Assembly (NCBI GenBank): GCA_900758955.1
Contig: CAAETL010000158.1
Location: 1-6,506, forward strand
Reading direction: 5' to 3'
Length of the DNA: 6,506 nucleotides
From: an uncultured Oscillospiraceae bacterium
Lineage (GTDB): Bacteria; Bacillota; Clostridia; Oscillospirales; Oscillospiraceae
Each line of letters begins with the position of its first letter. Within the stretch, counting starts at the first letter, position 1. The translations under genes were made by a program, and so were the position numbers. The notes under the pieces were generated by a model. That model saw only the letters and a program-made list of their open reading frames with translations, was not told the DNA's origin and did no database searches. Of the stretch, positions 6,236 to 6,506 are shown piece after piece.

Positions 6236-6439
6236 TCACCCAGAGGGAAAATTTCCTGTAACTTCCAGTCGGGCATTTGCTTGACGAAATCCGCCGACGT
6301 ACTCCCGGATAATGGACCGCATCGTTATAGCCGACCAGGAGTAGCTTTCATCCCCCTCGCTGCGGGTCCAGAGTTTCTCAGCTGGCTCCGCCGCCTGGAC
6401 GGCGGAGGGGCACAGGAGCGCCAGACATCGTGTCAGTGC
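6236..6439 (-). pseudogene. Possible remnant of an exported-protein gene, 5' end missing
   Basis: The minus strand is open for 67 codons from 6439 to a TGA at 6236-6238, with no ATG, GTG or TTG before the leader-like part. The translation begins ALTRCLALLCPSAVQAAEPA, which reads like the end of a signal peptide with an AVQA-like cleavage site. EKLWTRSEGDESYSW and then MRSIIREYVGGFRQAN follow, ending NFPSG. A one-base skip near 6425-6440 would join it to an upstream frame with ATG codons, so a frameshift is possible. A second minus frame, open at about 6210-6300, reads SADFVKQMPDWKLQEIFPLG and also looks protein-like, which would fit a further frameshift near 6300. The stop lies 27 bases before a terminator-like hairpin on the correct strand. 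I do not recognise the family. It may equally be non-coding. Confidence 0.35.
6386..6407. repeat. GC-rich perfect hairpin
   Basis: CTCCGCCG (6386-6393) and CGGCGGAG (6400-6407) are perfect inverted repeats around a 6-base loop. There is no T-run on either side. It lies in the putative signal-peptide part of the minus-strand remnant, where Ala/Ala/Glu codons can produce it by chance. Confidence 0.5.
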
Positions 6440-6506
6440 TCATAAGCGCCTTATATCGGTCTCTCCATTTCTGACGAGAGTGAATCATACCCAGCCATCA
6501 GTCACA

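Larger units (their letters stand above)
6210..6506. other. End region without an intact gene
   Basis: No complete gene with a start and ribosome binding site is visible on either strand. The region holds the possible minus-strand remnant described at 6236-6439. Bases 6440-6506 show only a short minus-strand open stretch (ATG at 6486-6488, 36 codons, no SD) and nothing recognisable. Confidence 0.6.

Noticed and set aside
5787..6239. Minus-strand open frame of 150 codons opposite the AbrB-like gene
   Set aside because: It crosses the terminator-like hairpin and the abrB control region, and the plus strand encodes a clear AbrB domain. The overlapping frame 5596-6042 fails likewise.
6282..6288. 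Second Spo0A-box match (TGACGAA)
   Set aside because: It has no intact gene or -10 box beside it, and a match to TGNCGAA is expected by chance a few times in a window of this size.
5963..6445. Plus-strand open frame of 160 codons after and overlapping the AbrB-like gene
   Set aside because: It begins out of frame inside the AbrB-like gene, has no SD, and runs through both hairpins. Its translation has no recognisable domain.
1..6506. CRISPR array, tRNA, rRNA, insertion sequence or defence island
   Set aside because: No regularly spaced repeats, RNA gene signatures, transposase or terminal inverted repeats, and no nuclease or toxin gene were seen. The phospholipase D motifs belong to a standard cardiolipin synthase.

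Overview
The window looks like chromosomal DNA of a moderately GC-rich endospore-type clostridium, perhaps of the Oscillospiraceae group (Oscillibacter, Flavonifractor or Intestinimonas-like). This placement is an inference. It rests on a Gram-positive DnaE ending in a clostridial-style tail (ENVVVK), strong purine-rich ribosome binding sites, a C_GCAxxG_C_C-type redox protein, and an AbrB-family regulator with a perfect Spo0A-box match upstream. The species cannot be named from the sequence alone.

Layout. Bases 2-5268 form one tightly packed plus-strand block: the 3' end of a C_GCAxxG_C_C family gene, then dnaE (replicative DNA polymerase III alpha subunit, complete, 1155 aa), then cls (cardiolipin synthase, 507 aa, TTG start). 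Both junctions have the form stop codon, one base, start codon, so the genes are almost certainly co-transcribed and probably translationally coupled. A 104-base gap without a clear terminator follows. Then comes a 106-aa XRE-type helix-turn-helix regulator (5373-5693), closed by a textbook intrinsic terminator (5710-5738).

Bases 5739-5844 are an AT-rich control region. It holds a consensus -10 box, a 7/7 Spo0A box at the -35 position, and two copies of ACCAATRGT exactly 20 bp apart around the expected transcription start. It leads into a small AbrB/SpoVT-type regulator (5845-6117) with two CxxC pairs in its C-terminal half. A short hairpin overlaps the abrB stop codon, and a long hairpin at 6159-6209 looks like a bidirectional terminator.

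The last 300 bases hold no intact gene. The minus strand has an open stretch whose translation reads like the end of a signal peptide followed by a short exported-protein segment, with no start codon in frame. This is best read as a degraded or truncated gene converging on abrB.

Taken together, a housekeeping operon (redox, replication, membrane lipid) is followed by two small transcription regulators. The control region of the second resembles the Spo0A-AbrB transition-state circuit of Bacillus, and that circuit is the most interesting lead here. No phage-defence system, CRISPR array, tRNA, rRNA or insertion sequence was seen.
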